A stretch of 64,000 nt of DNA from Archangium violaceum (lineage in GTDB: Bacteria; Myxococcota; Myxococcia; Myxococcales; Myxococcaceae). Within the stretch, counting starts at the first letter, position 1, and each line of letters begins with the position of its first letter. Location: the NCBI RefSeq assembly GCF_016859125.1, contig NZ_CP069338.1:11535501-11599500 (forward strand), given 5' to 3'. Under the pieces are notes generated by a model. That model was not told the DNA's origin. It worked only from the letters and a program-made list of their open reading frames with translations, and searched no databases. The position numbers and the translations under genes were made by a program. Below, in pieces: positions 25,367 to 33,620 of this stretch.

Positions 25367-26695
25367 ATGACATCCACGCTGCTGGTGCTACTGCTCCTCG
25401 CTCAGACGGAAGGGCCCGACAACCCACCCGATGGGGCAATGGAGCTACCGCTCCCATCATCCTCGGCCAGACGCCTGCACCACCTGGCACGCCTGGAGGT
25501 CACCGGGTTTGCGCTGCTGCCGGGTGGCGGGACGGGCGGCGTGGAGCGCTATGCCCAACTGACCCCCATGCTGGTGCTGGACGGCGGCGAGGAGCTCGGC
25601 ATCAACCTTGGCGCTCCGGTGCGGCTGCGGCTGGGTGGCGGAGCTCCGGGCGTCGGGTGGGTGCGCCGCGAGGACTGGGACAGCCTCTCGGACTGGGGGC
25701 AGCTGGTGCGTGCGCTCAAGCTGGGCTCGGATGCCTCTCCGGTGGGGCTGTGGGCGGGCGCCCTCGACAGCTACAGCCTCCTTTCCGGGCACCTGGTACG
25801 GCGGTACTCGAATCGCTCCAATCCGGACTACCACCCGGCTGGAGCCTTTCTCACCGGCACGCTGGGCCCCCTCTACGCGGAGGCGTTCTCCTCGGATGTG
25901 CTGGGCGCGCACCTCATGGGCGCGGAGGTGGCGCTCGACCTGGCACACCTCTTCACGGGCCCGCAGGAGCAGCCGGGGCGCTACACGCTGGCTCTGTCCG
26001 CGGTGCACGACTGGGGGCGAGCCGGAGGCCACTCGCCCCAGGTGACGCTGGCGCACCTGGATGGAACGGCGGTGGTGGTGGTGCGCCCGGGCTACGAGCT
26101 GCACGTGCTGGCCGGCTGGGGTGGGCGTCCGGGCGTAGGCGGGGCCTGGGGCGCGGTGGCCGGCGTGGGTGCGGATGCGGTGACGCCCACGTTGGACGCA
26201 CGGCTACGGCTCGAGGTGCGAGGGCAGCACGGAGGCTTCCGCCAGGGCCTCTTTGGCCCGGACTACGAGCTGGCGCGCTTCCGCGTGGCGGGCCCTTCCG
26301 GATTGCCAGTCGTGGAGGCGCCTTTTCCCAACGGCTTCTCGGTGTACGGCGAGGCGGTGGTGGGGTGGGATGCGGTGCGACTTGGCGGGTTGCGGCAACG
26401 ACACCTGCACCTCTCCCTGGCGGTGGAGGCGTTTACCTGGGGACGCGTGGACGTGGACGGGCGGCTCGCGGCGCAGCTGGCCGAGCGGCGCGTGGAGGTG
26501 GCCGTCAGCGCGCTCGCCACCGGAGTGGGCAAACCGGAGGCGCGCTACTTGTATTCGGGCGAGGTGCGTTGGCGCTTTGGCGGGTGGATGTACGCCGTGG
26601 GCCAAGGCGGCACGTTGCTGTTCCCGACACCGGACGGGACGCTGCGCCCCGGCGCCTTCGCGTCCCTGGGCCTGGGGGTGGAGCATGCTCGCTGA
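25367..26695 (+). CDS. SitB-like secreted accessory protein
   Basis: A 442-residue protein with a short signal peptide (MTSTLLVLLLLAQ) and a body rich in Gly and alternating hydrophobic residues (VTLAHLDGTAVVVVRPGYEL, HLHLSLAVEAFTWGRVDVDG), suggesting beta structure and perhaps an outer-membrane barrel. It precedes the SitA-like toxin with an 11-bp overlap. In Myxococcus, toxin (sitA) and immunity (sitI) genes are accompanied by accessory sitB genes; order and length fit, but homology was not tested. Only its last 35 bp survive at locus 1. Confidence 0.6.
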   Translation: MTSTLLVLLLLAQTEGPDNPPDGAMELPLPSSSARRLHHLARLEVTGFALLPGGGTGGVERYAQLTPMLVLDGGEELGINLGAPVRLRLGGGAPGVGWVRREDWDSLSDWGQLVRALKLGSDASPVGLWAGALDSYSLLSGHLVRRYSNRSNPDYHPAGAFLTGTLGPLYAEAFSSDVLGAHLMGAEVALDLAHLFTGPQEQPGRYTLALSAVHDWGRAGGHSPQVTLAHLDGTAVVVVRPGYELHVLAGWGGRPGVGGAWGAVAGVGADAVTPTLDARLRLEVRGQHGGFRQGLFGPDYELARFRVAGPSGLPVVEAPFPNGFSVYGEAVVGWDAVRLGGLRQRHLHLSLAVEAFTWGRVDVDGRLAAQLAERRVEVAVSALATGVGKPEARYLYSGEVRWRFGGWMYAVGQGGTLLFPTPDGTLRPGAFASLGLGVEHAR

Positions 26696-27854
26696 GCTGG
26701 CGCGGAAGTGGGTGGCCCTGGTGCTTGGGGCCGTCGTGCTGTCCACCGGCTGCATCACGGTGACGCCACCCGCGGGACGCGGCATGCTTCTGGATCGCAA
26801 CCCGCGTGCCTCCCCCGGGTTGGCGGGCGAGGTGCGTGGTGACGCCCAGCACGCGGTCACGGGCTCGAATGCACCCACTCGGCTGCTCCGCCGCCGGGGT
26901 GAGCGCGTGCAGGGCACGGAGGTGGCCATGGTGAGCCCGGCCGAAATGGCCGTGCGCGCGGTGGCCAGCGGGGCCAGGCAGGCGGACGCCTTCGAGTACC
27001 TGCTGCTGCTCGCGGGCCTGGACAACGTCAACGACGAGCCTCCGCGAGGCGCTCCCCTCACGCCCCAGGAGGCGGCCCGGGTGCTGACGGTGCTGATGAA
27101 CAAGCCCGTGACGCTGGGTTCGTTCCCGCCGCGCATGGCCGTCTGCCACCTGCTGCGTGAGGTGCTGGAGGGAGGGGAAGTCTCCCGCGAGGAGCTGCTG
27201 CGCCGGGTGGAGCGCTTCAAGACGGTGGCCGTGCTCCGGCCGGACGGCTACCTGGCCTGGACGCTCAACGGACGCACGCAGCAGAAGGTGGGCCCGGTGG
27301 AGTGGAAGGAGGAAGCCTTCCGCGCTGGCTCTTTCGAGCTCGGGCGCTTCTACACCGTCAATGGGTGGGTCTTCCGGCTGGCGGATGCGCAACTGCGCCC
27401 CGTCATGGAAGGGCCCCCACTGGCCGAGGTGTACGACGACGCCGACTACATCAGCCGCACGCTGGATGGGGCACAGGAGGCATATGTCGACCTGTACCAC
27501 GCCATGGGCCAGCTGCTCTCCCATCCGTCGGACAGCATCGCTTCGCTGCGACACCTACCGGCGGGGGTCGCGGCCCTCCTCGCCTCCTCGCCGAAGTACC
27601 TCGAGCGTTTCCGGTACATGACGCGGGGCGAGCAGGTGAAGGCGCTCTCGAAGCTGACGACGAACCTCATTTTCACCGTTGGCACCGCAGGAGGCACGAC
27701 GAGCACGCTGACGCGGGCGGTGGGCGGGCTGGAGGCCACCGTGCCGGTGCTGTCCCTCTCGGCCGAGGGCTTGCTGGTGGTAGAACGCGTGGTGGTTCCG
27801 GTGGGCAAGGCGGCCACGGTGTTGAGCGGCGGACCCGGTGCGGCCATCATCCTT
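26661..27854 (+). repeat. Long direct repeat, copy 2 of the sit-like body
   Basis: Partner of 9948-11147, same orientation, 16.7 kb apart. Similarity starts at the last codons of the sitB-like gene only because copy 1 is truncated there, and ends at the linker before the toxin domain. Confidence 0.8.
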
Positions 27855-28253
27855 CACCAAATGGGGGGCGGGGGAGATGGCGGCTCCACCGTTGACTACG
27901 AACACATCGTGCCCGATGGGAGCGGAATCGCTGCCACCATCGACAACACAGGAGTTGTAGACGTGATAGTCGCGGCGCCGAAGGGCAGCGCGATCCGTGG
28001 AACGGAGTTGTTTCGCGGAATGATGAAACATTTTGGTAAGAACGTTCGTGCGATTCGGGGGAATTGGCGCTACGGAGACAATCTTGCGGAGGTAAACAGG
28101 CTTGTCGGCGAGAACGTACCTCTTGAGATTGCAGTCACGAAGACATGGACGGCTCGTCGCGCAGCCGAGTATGGGTTCATAAGAGCCGTCGTGGTCGAAG
28201 CCAAGGGTGCTCCCGGCGCGTATAGTTTCGTTCAGGTTCTATTCACCAAATGA
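26685..28253 (+). CDS. SitA-like lipoprotein polymorphic toxin (locus 2)
   Basis: A 522-residue lipoprotein with lipobox VLSTGC (Cys23), a conserved body to about residue 392 shared with the locus 1 toxin, a short linker (GGGGDGGS) and a different C-terminal domain (401-522). This domain contains VRAIRGNWRYGDNLAEVNRL, TKTWTARRAAEYGF and ends GAYSFVQVLFTK. I recognise the style of a polymorphic toxin module but not a named family. ATG 26685 overlaps the sitB-like stop. The body would target the protein to the outer membrane for exchange between kin cells; toxicity of the tail is inferred. Confidence 0.75.
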   Translation: MLAELARKWVALVLGAVVLSTGCITVTPPAGRGMLLDRNPRASPGLAGEVRGDAQHAVTGSNAPTRLLRRRGERVQGTEVAMVSPAEMAVRAVASGARQADAFEYLLLLAGLDNVNDEPPRGAPLTPQEAARVLTVLMNKPVTLGSFPPRMAVCHLLREVLEGGEVSREELLRRVERFKTVAVLRPDGYLAWTLNGRTQQKVGPVEWKEEAFRAGSFELGRFYTVNGWVFRLADAQLRPVMEGPPLAEVYDDADYISRTLDGAQEAYVDLYHAMGQLLSHPSDSIASLRHLPAGVAALLASSPKYLERFRYMTRGEQVKALSKLTTNLIFTVGTAGGTTSTLTRAVGGLEATVPVLSLSAEGLLVVERVVVPVGKAATVLSGGPGAAIILHQMGGGGDGGSTVDYEHIVPDGSGIAATIDNTGVVDVIVAAPKGSAIRGTELFRGMMKHFGKNVRAIRGNWRYGDNLAEVNRLVGENVPLEIAVTKTWTARRAAEYGFIRAVVVEAKGAPGAYSFVQVLFTK

Positions 28254-28558
28254 GGCATGAGACCATGGGAACCAACACGAGCTTGAACATGAGTTTGATT
28301 GTCCGGTTGCGCGAAATGGCCGCAACAGGTCATGGAGTATGTGAGATGGTGCGCTGGTTGCTTGAGAGTCTGTCGCTCGATGCATCCAAAGGAAGATTCA
28401 TGACCATCGTATATCTTCATAAAGCATTCTGCCTATCTCTGGGAGATGCATCGGCTGCTGGCGCATGGCACGTTTTTCCTGGTGGAACCTGGTCGGACGA
28501 GGAGTGTGAACAGTTCCTGCTGCCTCGAATTCGTGCGACCAGGAATCAATGGATGTAG
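28250..28558 (+). CDS. Probable immunity protein for toxin 2
   Basis: A 102-residue protein whose ATG overlaps the toxin stop by 4 bp (ATGA). Motifs: GHGVCEMVRWLLESL, KAFCLSLGDASAAGAWHVFP, WSDEECEQFLLPRI. It is small, soluble and unlike the immunity candidate of locus 1, as expected when toxin tails differ. A later ATG at 28265 is an alternative start. G+C drops relative to the toxin body. Confidence 0.65.
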   Translation: MRHETMGTNTSLNMSLIVRLREMAATGHGVCEMVRWLLESLSLDASKGRFMTIVYLHKAFCLSLGDASAAGAWHVFPGGTWSDEECEQFLLPRIRATRNQWM

Positions 28559-28564
28559 ACGCAT

Positions 28565-28774
28565 TTGCAATTGCGACGGGCTGCCGATCAGCTCATCGAT
28601 GTGGCCCCGCCCGTGAGTCTCCAGCGTCACCTCCACCGCTACCTCGCCCAGGCCCGCCTTGGAGAATGCGCGGTTGTGGGAGATCTCCACCATGTTGGCG
28701 CCCTGCTGGCTGATCTCCGCCGTGAGCCAAGCAAGCATCCCCGGTCGGTCCGACATGCGCACCACCAGCCGCAC
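28565..28774 (-). pseudogene. ilvA: Fragment of threonine dehydratase (ACT domain)
   Basis: Reads RLVVRMSDRPGMLAWLTAEI, then NRAFSKAGLGEVAVEVTLET and GRGHIDELIG, which is the C-terminal ACT-like regulatory domain of catabolic-type threonine ammonia-lyase. The catalytic PLP domain is absent; the fragment is cut at the upstream side by the orphan IS21 end at 28783-28828. Confidence 0.7.
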
Positions 28775-28782
28775 CGAGTGCC

Positions 28783-28828
28783 CAATCCGGCTGGTTCAAT
28801 TTCCCGTGCTTCTTCATGTTCAGCGACA
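28783..28828. repeat. Orphan IS21-type right end
   Basis: Read leftward from 28828 it begins TGTCGCTGAACATGAAGAAG and continues CACGGGAAATTGAACCAGCC, nearly the same as the right end of the IS21 element at 24014. No transposase genes are attached. It joins the ilvA fragment to the 3' end of the DUF2381 gene, marking a past insertion and deletion. Confidence 0.7.
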
Positions 28829-28833
28829 ACCCC

Positions 28834-29775
28834 TTACGGGAACGTCACGTTGCCGAGGGTGACGGTGCGCTGGCGCTCCGCGTCCCACAGGATGAGGGTG
28901 TACGTCCCCCGGGCCTCTTTCTCCGTGGCCAGCATCTCCACTACGACGCGCCCTCGGTCGCTCGCCTCTCCCGGCGCGGCCGGAAGGATGGCGCCCGGCT
29001 GCCAGAGCAGCAGCGGCTTGAGCACTTCGCCCTTGGGCCCGCGGAGTACCGCGCCCGCCGCCGTCCAGGGCTCCGAGCCAGGATTTTCGAGGTACACCTC
29101 CACCGCCACCCGCTCCAAGGCGCGGTAGCTGTAGACGCTGTAATAGCGAAGAGCATTGCCCTCCTTCTCGGTGATACTCGTGCTCAGGTCCTTGACGGAA
29201 ACGCCCCTGTCACCACTCACGAGGCCGGAGGCGATGGCGCCGCCCAATCCATCCGGCCCCCCGCGCTCGGCGCGCAGTTGCCGCACCTCCGCACGACACT
29301 GCTGGAGGTCGGCCTCGGCCTCCTTGGCGACTTGCTGAAAGTGCGCCACGGGACGCGGCTGGCGCAGCACCTTCACTTCCTGCATGCCGAGCCCGGGATG
29401 GACCACGAGCACGAAGGTGGCGCACGCGGGCGCGGCGCCGTCGGCGAAGCACACCTCCACTTCAGTCCGCTTTCCGGCGACCAGGTTCTCACGGGGAACC
29501 AGCATGAGCGTCTGTCGTCCCAAGGCCCAGTCCTCGAACCATCCCCGCTCCTGAATCTTCAGGGATTCCTGCTGGAGCAACGAGTCGAAACGGAAGGTGA
29601 TGGGCAGGCCCGGGCCGATACACACCACTGGCGCCTGTCCCTTGCCGGGCATGGCGGCCAGCTTGAGGCGGGGGCTCGCCGCCTCGCACTCGTCCATGGA
29701 TGGAGCTGCGGACACGGCCGAGGGGGTGGACAGGAGGGCCAGCGCCAGGAGGCCGACAGGGGACGCAACGAGCAC
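28834..29775 (-). CDS. DUF2381 / TIGR02268 family protein
   Basis: A 313-residue secreted protein (signal LLALALLSTPSAVSA) of the Myxococcales-specific family often paired with Ser/Thr kinases. Recognisable family features: FRFDSLLQQESLKIQERGWF, LVPRENLVAGKRTEVEVCF, a coiled-coil-like centre (FQQVAKEAEADLQQCRAEVR) and WTAAGAVLRGPKGEVLKPLL near the end. Start GTG 29775 is uncertain, as no good ribosome site is seen. It lies downstream of the kinase gene on the same strand (109-bp gap). Function unknown. The stop codon is 5 bp from the orphan IS end. Confidence 0.75.
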   Translation of the reverse strand: MLVASPVGLLALALLSTPSAVSAAPSMDECEAASPRLKLAAMPGKGQAPVVCIGPGLPITFRFDSLLQQESLKIQERGWFEDWALGRQTLMLVPRENLVAGKRTEVEVCFADGAAPACATFVLVVHPGLGMQEVKVLRQPRPVAHFQQVAKEAEADLQQCRAEVRQLRAERGGPDGLGGAIASGLVSGDRGVSVKDLSTSITEKEGNALRYYSVYSYRALERVAVEVYLENPGSEPWTAAGAVLRGPKGEVLKPLLLWQPGAILPAAPGEASDRGRVVVEMLATEKEARGTYTLILWDAERQRTVTLGNVTFP

Positions 29776-29884
29776 GGGAGGTCAACCTTGATGGGGGCAA
29801 GCAAGCGCCAGGACGAGTCCGGCCTCTACCACACCCCCGCCCTCCAGGCGCCCGGCCTCCAGCCGGCCGGGCCCATGTCCGGCG

Positions 29885-32056
29885 CTACTCAAAGCGGTCC
29901 ACCGCCCTGACGTCTTGGGCGGAGGAGACTACGGCAGTGTCGGGCCCGCTGTCCGGCTCCATTTCCACGCCCAGTTCCCCGGCCCGGCTCCGCAGTTCCA
30001 GGCAGACGGGGTACGTCTGTCCGCCCTTCGATTGGGCCTGCTTGGCCTGGGTGAAGCGACCGTAGACGCGGCCCTCCCCGAAGATAAGGCGCCCGGAGAG
30101 CACGGTGCCCGGCCTCAGTTCCCCAAAGGGCTCCACCAGCGTGAACGTGCTGAACTGGTTGACGGGGACGGGCTTGGTGCTTCCGACAACAGGGAACTTG
30201 CCTGCGGCTTCCTGCCCGATGCGGATGTCCAGCTTCTCCATTGCATCCAGGGCGCCCGAGGGGCACGCCTCGGGCTTGGGAGCGGCTCGCACCGGGGGGG
30301 CGCCAGCGCAGCCGCCGAGCACGGCGCAGCAGGCCGCGGTGGCGCACTTCACCCCGAAACGGGCACGCCGGGCCTGGGGCTGGGGCTTCTCGGGGGTGTT
30401 CACGCTGAAGTCTTCCTTGCGAAGCATGGCGGTGGTGAACTCCGGCGCGGGGGTGGGAGGCATAAACAGCGCCGCGCTCGCGCCAGCTTGCGGCGAGTCC
30501 CGCGAAACCGCCAATTCCCGGGCAAGGTAGGCGTGGAGAGTCGGACTGTTGCTGGAGGATGTGGGAGGTTCTGGCGCAGGTTGGCGCTGCGCCGCGCCCT
30601 CTGTCCGAGAGGAGGGAGAGGCGGCGAGCACCGCGCCCGCGCTGGCCGCAGCCGCCACCGCCATCAACACCAGCACCAACGCCGCCCGGCGTAGGCCGTC
30701 CAGGGCCACGGCGCGCACGGGCAGACTGCCCATGAAGGTGGGGAAGGCCCGCGAGACTGCGAGCCTCAATGGCCCTCGCCTCGGAGCGGCCTCGCGCGTG
30801 GGTCCTGCATCCCCCACCTGGGAGGCAGCGACAGCCGACGCGGGGGCCACGGAGCCCTGCACCGCCGGCAATGGCGGAGCCGGCACCTCCTCCTCGAGCG
30901 GCACGCCTTCCCAGGCACGGTCGGGGAACATGGCCGCCATACGCGCCGCCAGGGCCTCGGCCACCGGCGCGGGGCTTGGAGGCGCTGCGGACATGACAGG
31001 CGGAGCAACCACAGGGGAATGACGCTCCTCGGTACTCGGCTTCTTCTGTCCGCGTCGCGGCGGTGCGAAGCACCTGCGCACCGCGAGTTCCTCCTCGTCC
31101 CAGGGCACCTGCGCTGGAATCTCGTCCGCCATCGCCTCTTCCGGCGCTTCCGGGTCGCCCAGTGGCACGTCCCAGCTCGCGTCGCCCTGGGCCGCGGCCA
31201 ACGCCGACTCGAGCGCCGCGCACAGCGCCGCCATGTCCGGGAAGCGCACGGCGGGCTCCTTCTCCAACATGCGCATGCACACGTCGGACAGAGCCTTGGG
31301 CACCCGAGGATTGAACTCGTGCGGAGCCGGAGGAGTCGTGCTGAGAATCGCCTTCACCAGGAGAGGGTTGCGCCGGGTGCCAAAGGGCAGCCGGTTGGTG
31401 AGGAGCCAGTAGAAGGTAACGCCCAGCGCCCACAGCTCGTCGGACACCTGGGACTTGTAGCTCACCGGCTCGCCCGCGTTCTCCCCGAGGAAGCGCCATG
31501 CCTCGGGGCTCACGTACTCCTGCGTTCCGGGTGGAAGCACGCTGGAGCCGGGCACCGGGGTGGCCTCGGCCACGGCGCCTATGCCGAAGTCCACCAGCAC
31601 GGGCTCCACGTTGCGCGAGCGGATGATGATGTTGTCCCGCTTGATGTCACGGTGAAGGACATTCTTGCGATGCACCGCCGCGAGGGTGCGGGCCAGTGTC
31701 AGCATGAGGCCCGCGCACCGGCGGGCACACGGGTTTTCCGTGAGGGCGTACTGCTCCAGCGTCAGGCCGTCCACCCACTCCATGACGATGTAGAAGTAGC
31801 CGTGGTCAGGGTCGGGCCAGCGGTCGTAGCCACGGACGCGGACGATGTTGGGGTGCTTGAATTTCTGGAGGATGGACACCTCCATGAGGCCCCATGCGTC
31901 CAGCTCGCGGGCGCGGAAGAACTTGATGACGAAGAAGCGGCCCGCACGCTCGGCCTTGAAGACGAGCCCCTGTCCGCCATCGCCCAGCCTCGACGTGAGG
32001 CGGTAGTCACCAACAATGTCCCCGGACTCGGGCTGTTTGAACGGCGGGAGTTGCAT
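29885..32056 (-). CDS. Membrane Ser/Thr protein kinase
   Basis: A 723-residue eukaryotic-type (Hanks) kinase. The kinase domain spans residues 17-290: glycine loop GDGGQG (25-30), Lys45 (FFVIKFF), HRDIKRDN (Asp137), DFG (156-158), and PEAW in the activation segment. A Pro/Ala-rich linker and a single membrane helix (about 457-479) lead to an extracytoplasmic domain of about 240 residues ending EPDSGPDTAVVSSAQDVRAV. The C-terminal part repeats a theme seen beside DUF2381 proteins (FGELRPGTVLSGRLIFGEGR). Probably couples an envelope signal to cytoplasmic phosphorylation. GGAGGT lies about 12 nt before the ATG. Confidence 0.88.
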   Translation of the reverse strand: MQLPPFKQPESGDIVGDYRLTSRLGDGGQGLVFKAERAGRFFVIKFFRARELDAWGLMEVSILQKFKHPNIVRVRGYDRWPDPDHGYFYIVMEWVDGLTLEQYALTENPCARRCAGLMLTLARTLAAVHRKNVLHRDIKRDNIIIRSRNVEPVLVDFGIGAVAEATPVPGSSVLPPGTQEYVSPEAWRFLGENAGEPVSYKSQVSDELWALGVTFYWLLTNRLPFGTRRNPLLVKAILSTTPPAPHEFNPRVPKALSDVCMRMLEKEPAVRFPDMAALCAALESALAAAQGDASWDVPLGDPEAPEEAMADEIPAQVPWDEEELAVRRCFAPPRRGQKKPSTEERHSPVVAPPVMSAAPPSPAPVAEALAARMAAMFPDRAWEGVPLEEEVPAPPLPAVQGSVAPASAVAASQVGDAGPTREAAPRRGPLRLAVSRAFPTFMGSLPVRAVALDGLRRAALVLVLMAVAAAASAGAVLAASPSSRTEGAAQRQPAPEPPTSSSNSPTLHAYLARELAVSRDSPQAGASAALFMPPTPAPEFTTAMLRKEDFSVNTPEKPQPQARRARFGVKCATAACCAVLGGCAGAPPVRAAPKPEACPSGALDAMEKLDIRIGQEAAGKFPVVGSTKPVPVNQFSTFTLVEPFGELRPGTVLSGRLIFGEGRVYGRFTQAKQAQSKGGQTYPVCLELRSRAGELGVEMEPDSGPDTAVVSSAQDVRAVDRFE

Positions 32057-32267
32057 GGAATGAGTCGACCTCCGGAGTTGGAGGCTAGCACGACTCGGCT
32101 CTCAGGTTGCGCTTCTCGGATCGCACCTGGCGCGTGCCCGTGTCCGCGCGGAGCACAGGCGCTGCCTCACGTACAGCAGGCCAGAGCCAGGGCGGCGCAC
32201 ACCAGCACCCCTCCAAAGTCCGGGTGCAGCTCGGCCCCTGGCTCCAGCCCAATCTCGTTGCGTCCGC

Positions 32268-32669
32268 TCACTCGTCGTCGGTCGCGTTCTCCAGCACCTT
32301 CAACACCCGAATCAGCCGCTTCACCTTCGCGGGGCTCCACCCGCGCAGCATGCTCACGAGTTGCAGCAGCTCCGGCGACAGGTTGCCCTCGGGGGCGGGC
32401 GCATCGACGGAGGCGGCCACGTCGGCGGAGCTCAACGCGAGCAGCGCGTCCGCGGAGATGCCGAGGGTGCGCGCGAGCTTTCGCAGCGTCGGGACGGCGG
32501 GCATCATTCCGCCGCGTTCAATGCGGCCGTACACGTTGGCGGCGATTCCGGCCTGGCGCGCTACCTGGGCCTGGGTGAGCCCCAGCCGCTCGCGTGCCGC
32601 TCGGGCCACTTCTCCCAGGGACTGCTGGAGCTGTTCGGGCTGTAGCTGTTCGAGTTCCATGGGTCGCAT
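32268..32669 (-). CDS. XRE-family regulator 1
   Basis: A 133-residue protein. The helix-turn-helix spans about residues 20-75 (RERLGLTQAQVARQAGIAAN, then VYGRIERGGMMPAVPTLRKL). The C-terminal part (SMLRGWSPAKVKRLIRVLKV) is a short basic helix. It is a paralogue of the two genes upstream on the same strand. May regulate element genes such as the integrase; no operator is visible. The 211 bp between it and the kinase start hold no gene I can support. Confidence 0.8.
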   Translation of the reverse strand: MRPMELEQLQPEQLQQSLGEVARAARERLGLTQAQVARQAGIAANVYGRIERGGMMPAVPTLRKLARTLGISADALLALSSADVAASVDAPAPEGNLSPELLQLVSMLRGWSPAKVKRLIRVLKVLENATDDE

Positions 32670-32748
32670 CTACCAAAGTCCTCCGCGCGTCATGCCGCAC
32701 GCTGGATGATGAGGGTCCTTCAACGGTCCAGCTTCAGGCGGGTCATGG

Positions 32749-33156
32749 TCAGCAGCGCGCGTCCTGCATCGGAGGCGTGGGCTGTCGGGAAGTGCTCGAG
32801 TTCGTCGTGAGCATGGCCTGGGCCACGCTCCGCAGCGCTCTGAGCTGGCGAGGTTTCATCCGGCGTGCCGTGCGGAGGAGTTCGTTGACAGCCGGCCTCT
32901 CCTTCGGAGGCGGTGAAGTGAACCACGCGGGCGGCGTCGGAGATGAAAACCCCAGCAGGGTGTTGGCATCCACCTCCAGCACGCGGCAAAGCCGCTGCAC
33001 CGTCGGAATGCTGGGCATCATCTCACCGCGCTCGATGCGTCCGTAGACGGCCACGGCTAGCTCCGCGCGTTGAGCCACCTCGGCCTGAGTGAAGCCATTG
33101 TGGACGCGGGCGGCCCGCGCGGACTTCCCGAGGTACTTCTTCAATGCCACGTCCAT
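32749..33156 (-). CDS. XRE-family regulator 2
   Basis: A 135-residue paralogue of the preceding regulator with HTH NGFTQAEVAQRAELAVAVYG, then RIERGEMMPSIPTVQRLCRV. After LGFSSPTPPAWF it has a second helical part (LLRTARRMKPRQLRALRSVA). The third copy at 33170 shares this layout. Probably homodimeric DNA-binding protein; target unknown. Confidence 0.8.
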   Translation of the reverse strand: MDVALKKYLGKSARAARVHNGFTQAEVAQRAELAVAVYGRIERGEMMPSIPTVQRLCRVLEVDANTLLGFSSPTPPAWFTSPPPKERPAVNELLRTARRMKPRQLRALRSVAQAMLTTNSSTSRQPTPPMQDARC

Positions 33157-33169
33157 ATCCGCGAGTTCC

Positions 33170-33466
33170 TCATGAGGCAGCGCGCTTCGAGGTGCGTGAG
33201 ACCCCCGAGCCCGAAGGGGGCAGCAGTGCGCTGGCGACGTTGCTGAGCGCGGCGAGGTGGCGCGGCTTCAGCTTGCGCACCGTGCGAAGAAGACGGCGCA
33301 TCGCGGGCGGTTCATCTTCACCGGGAATCTCAAGGGTGAGCCAGGCGGGAGGCGTCGAGGACGAAAAACCCAGCAGCCGGTTCGCATCCACGGCCAGCGC
33401 GCGACATAGGCGCATGAGCGTGGGAAGGCTGGGGAGCATATTGCCGCGCTCCAGGCGTCCGTACAC
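33170..33466 (-). pseudogene. XRE-family regulator 3, N-terminally truncated
   Basis: Reads YGRLERGNMLPSLPTLMRLC, then ALAVDANRLLGFSSSTPPAWL and KLKPRHLAALSNVASALLPP, parallel to regulator 2. The first helices of the HTH are missing: the frame continues upstream only as AGSGNRLTAEVGGAEEVYGR without a start codon or the expected leading helix. A GTG at 33464-33466 would give a 98-residue product lacking half the DNA-binding domain. Probably a relic. Confidence 0.55.
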
Positions 33467-33620
33467 CTCCTCGGCTCCCCCTACTTCGGCCGTCAGGCGA
33501 TTACCCGAACCCGCTGGGTGATGGGGCGCACCACGACCCGGGCCCCCTTTCCATCATCCAGTCGGTCCGATTCCGGGCCGCTCTCCCTCATCTACGCTGC
33601 GCGGTAACACGGAGGGCAAG

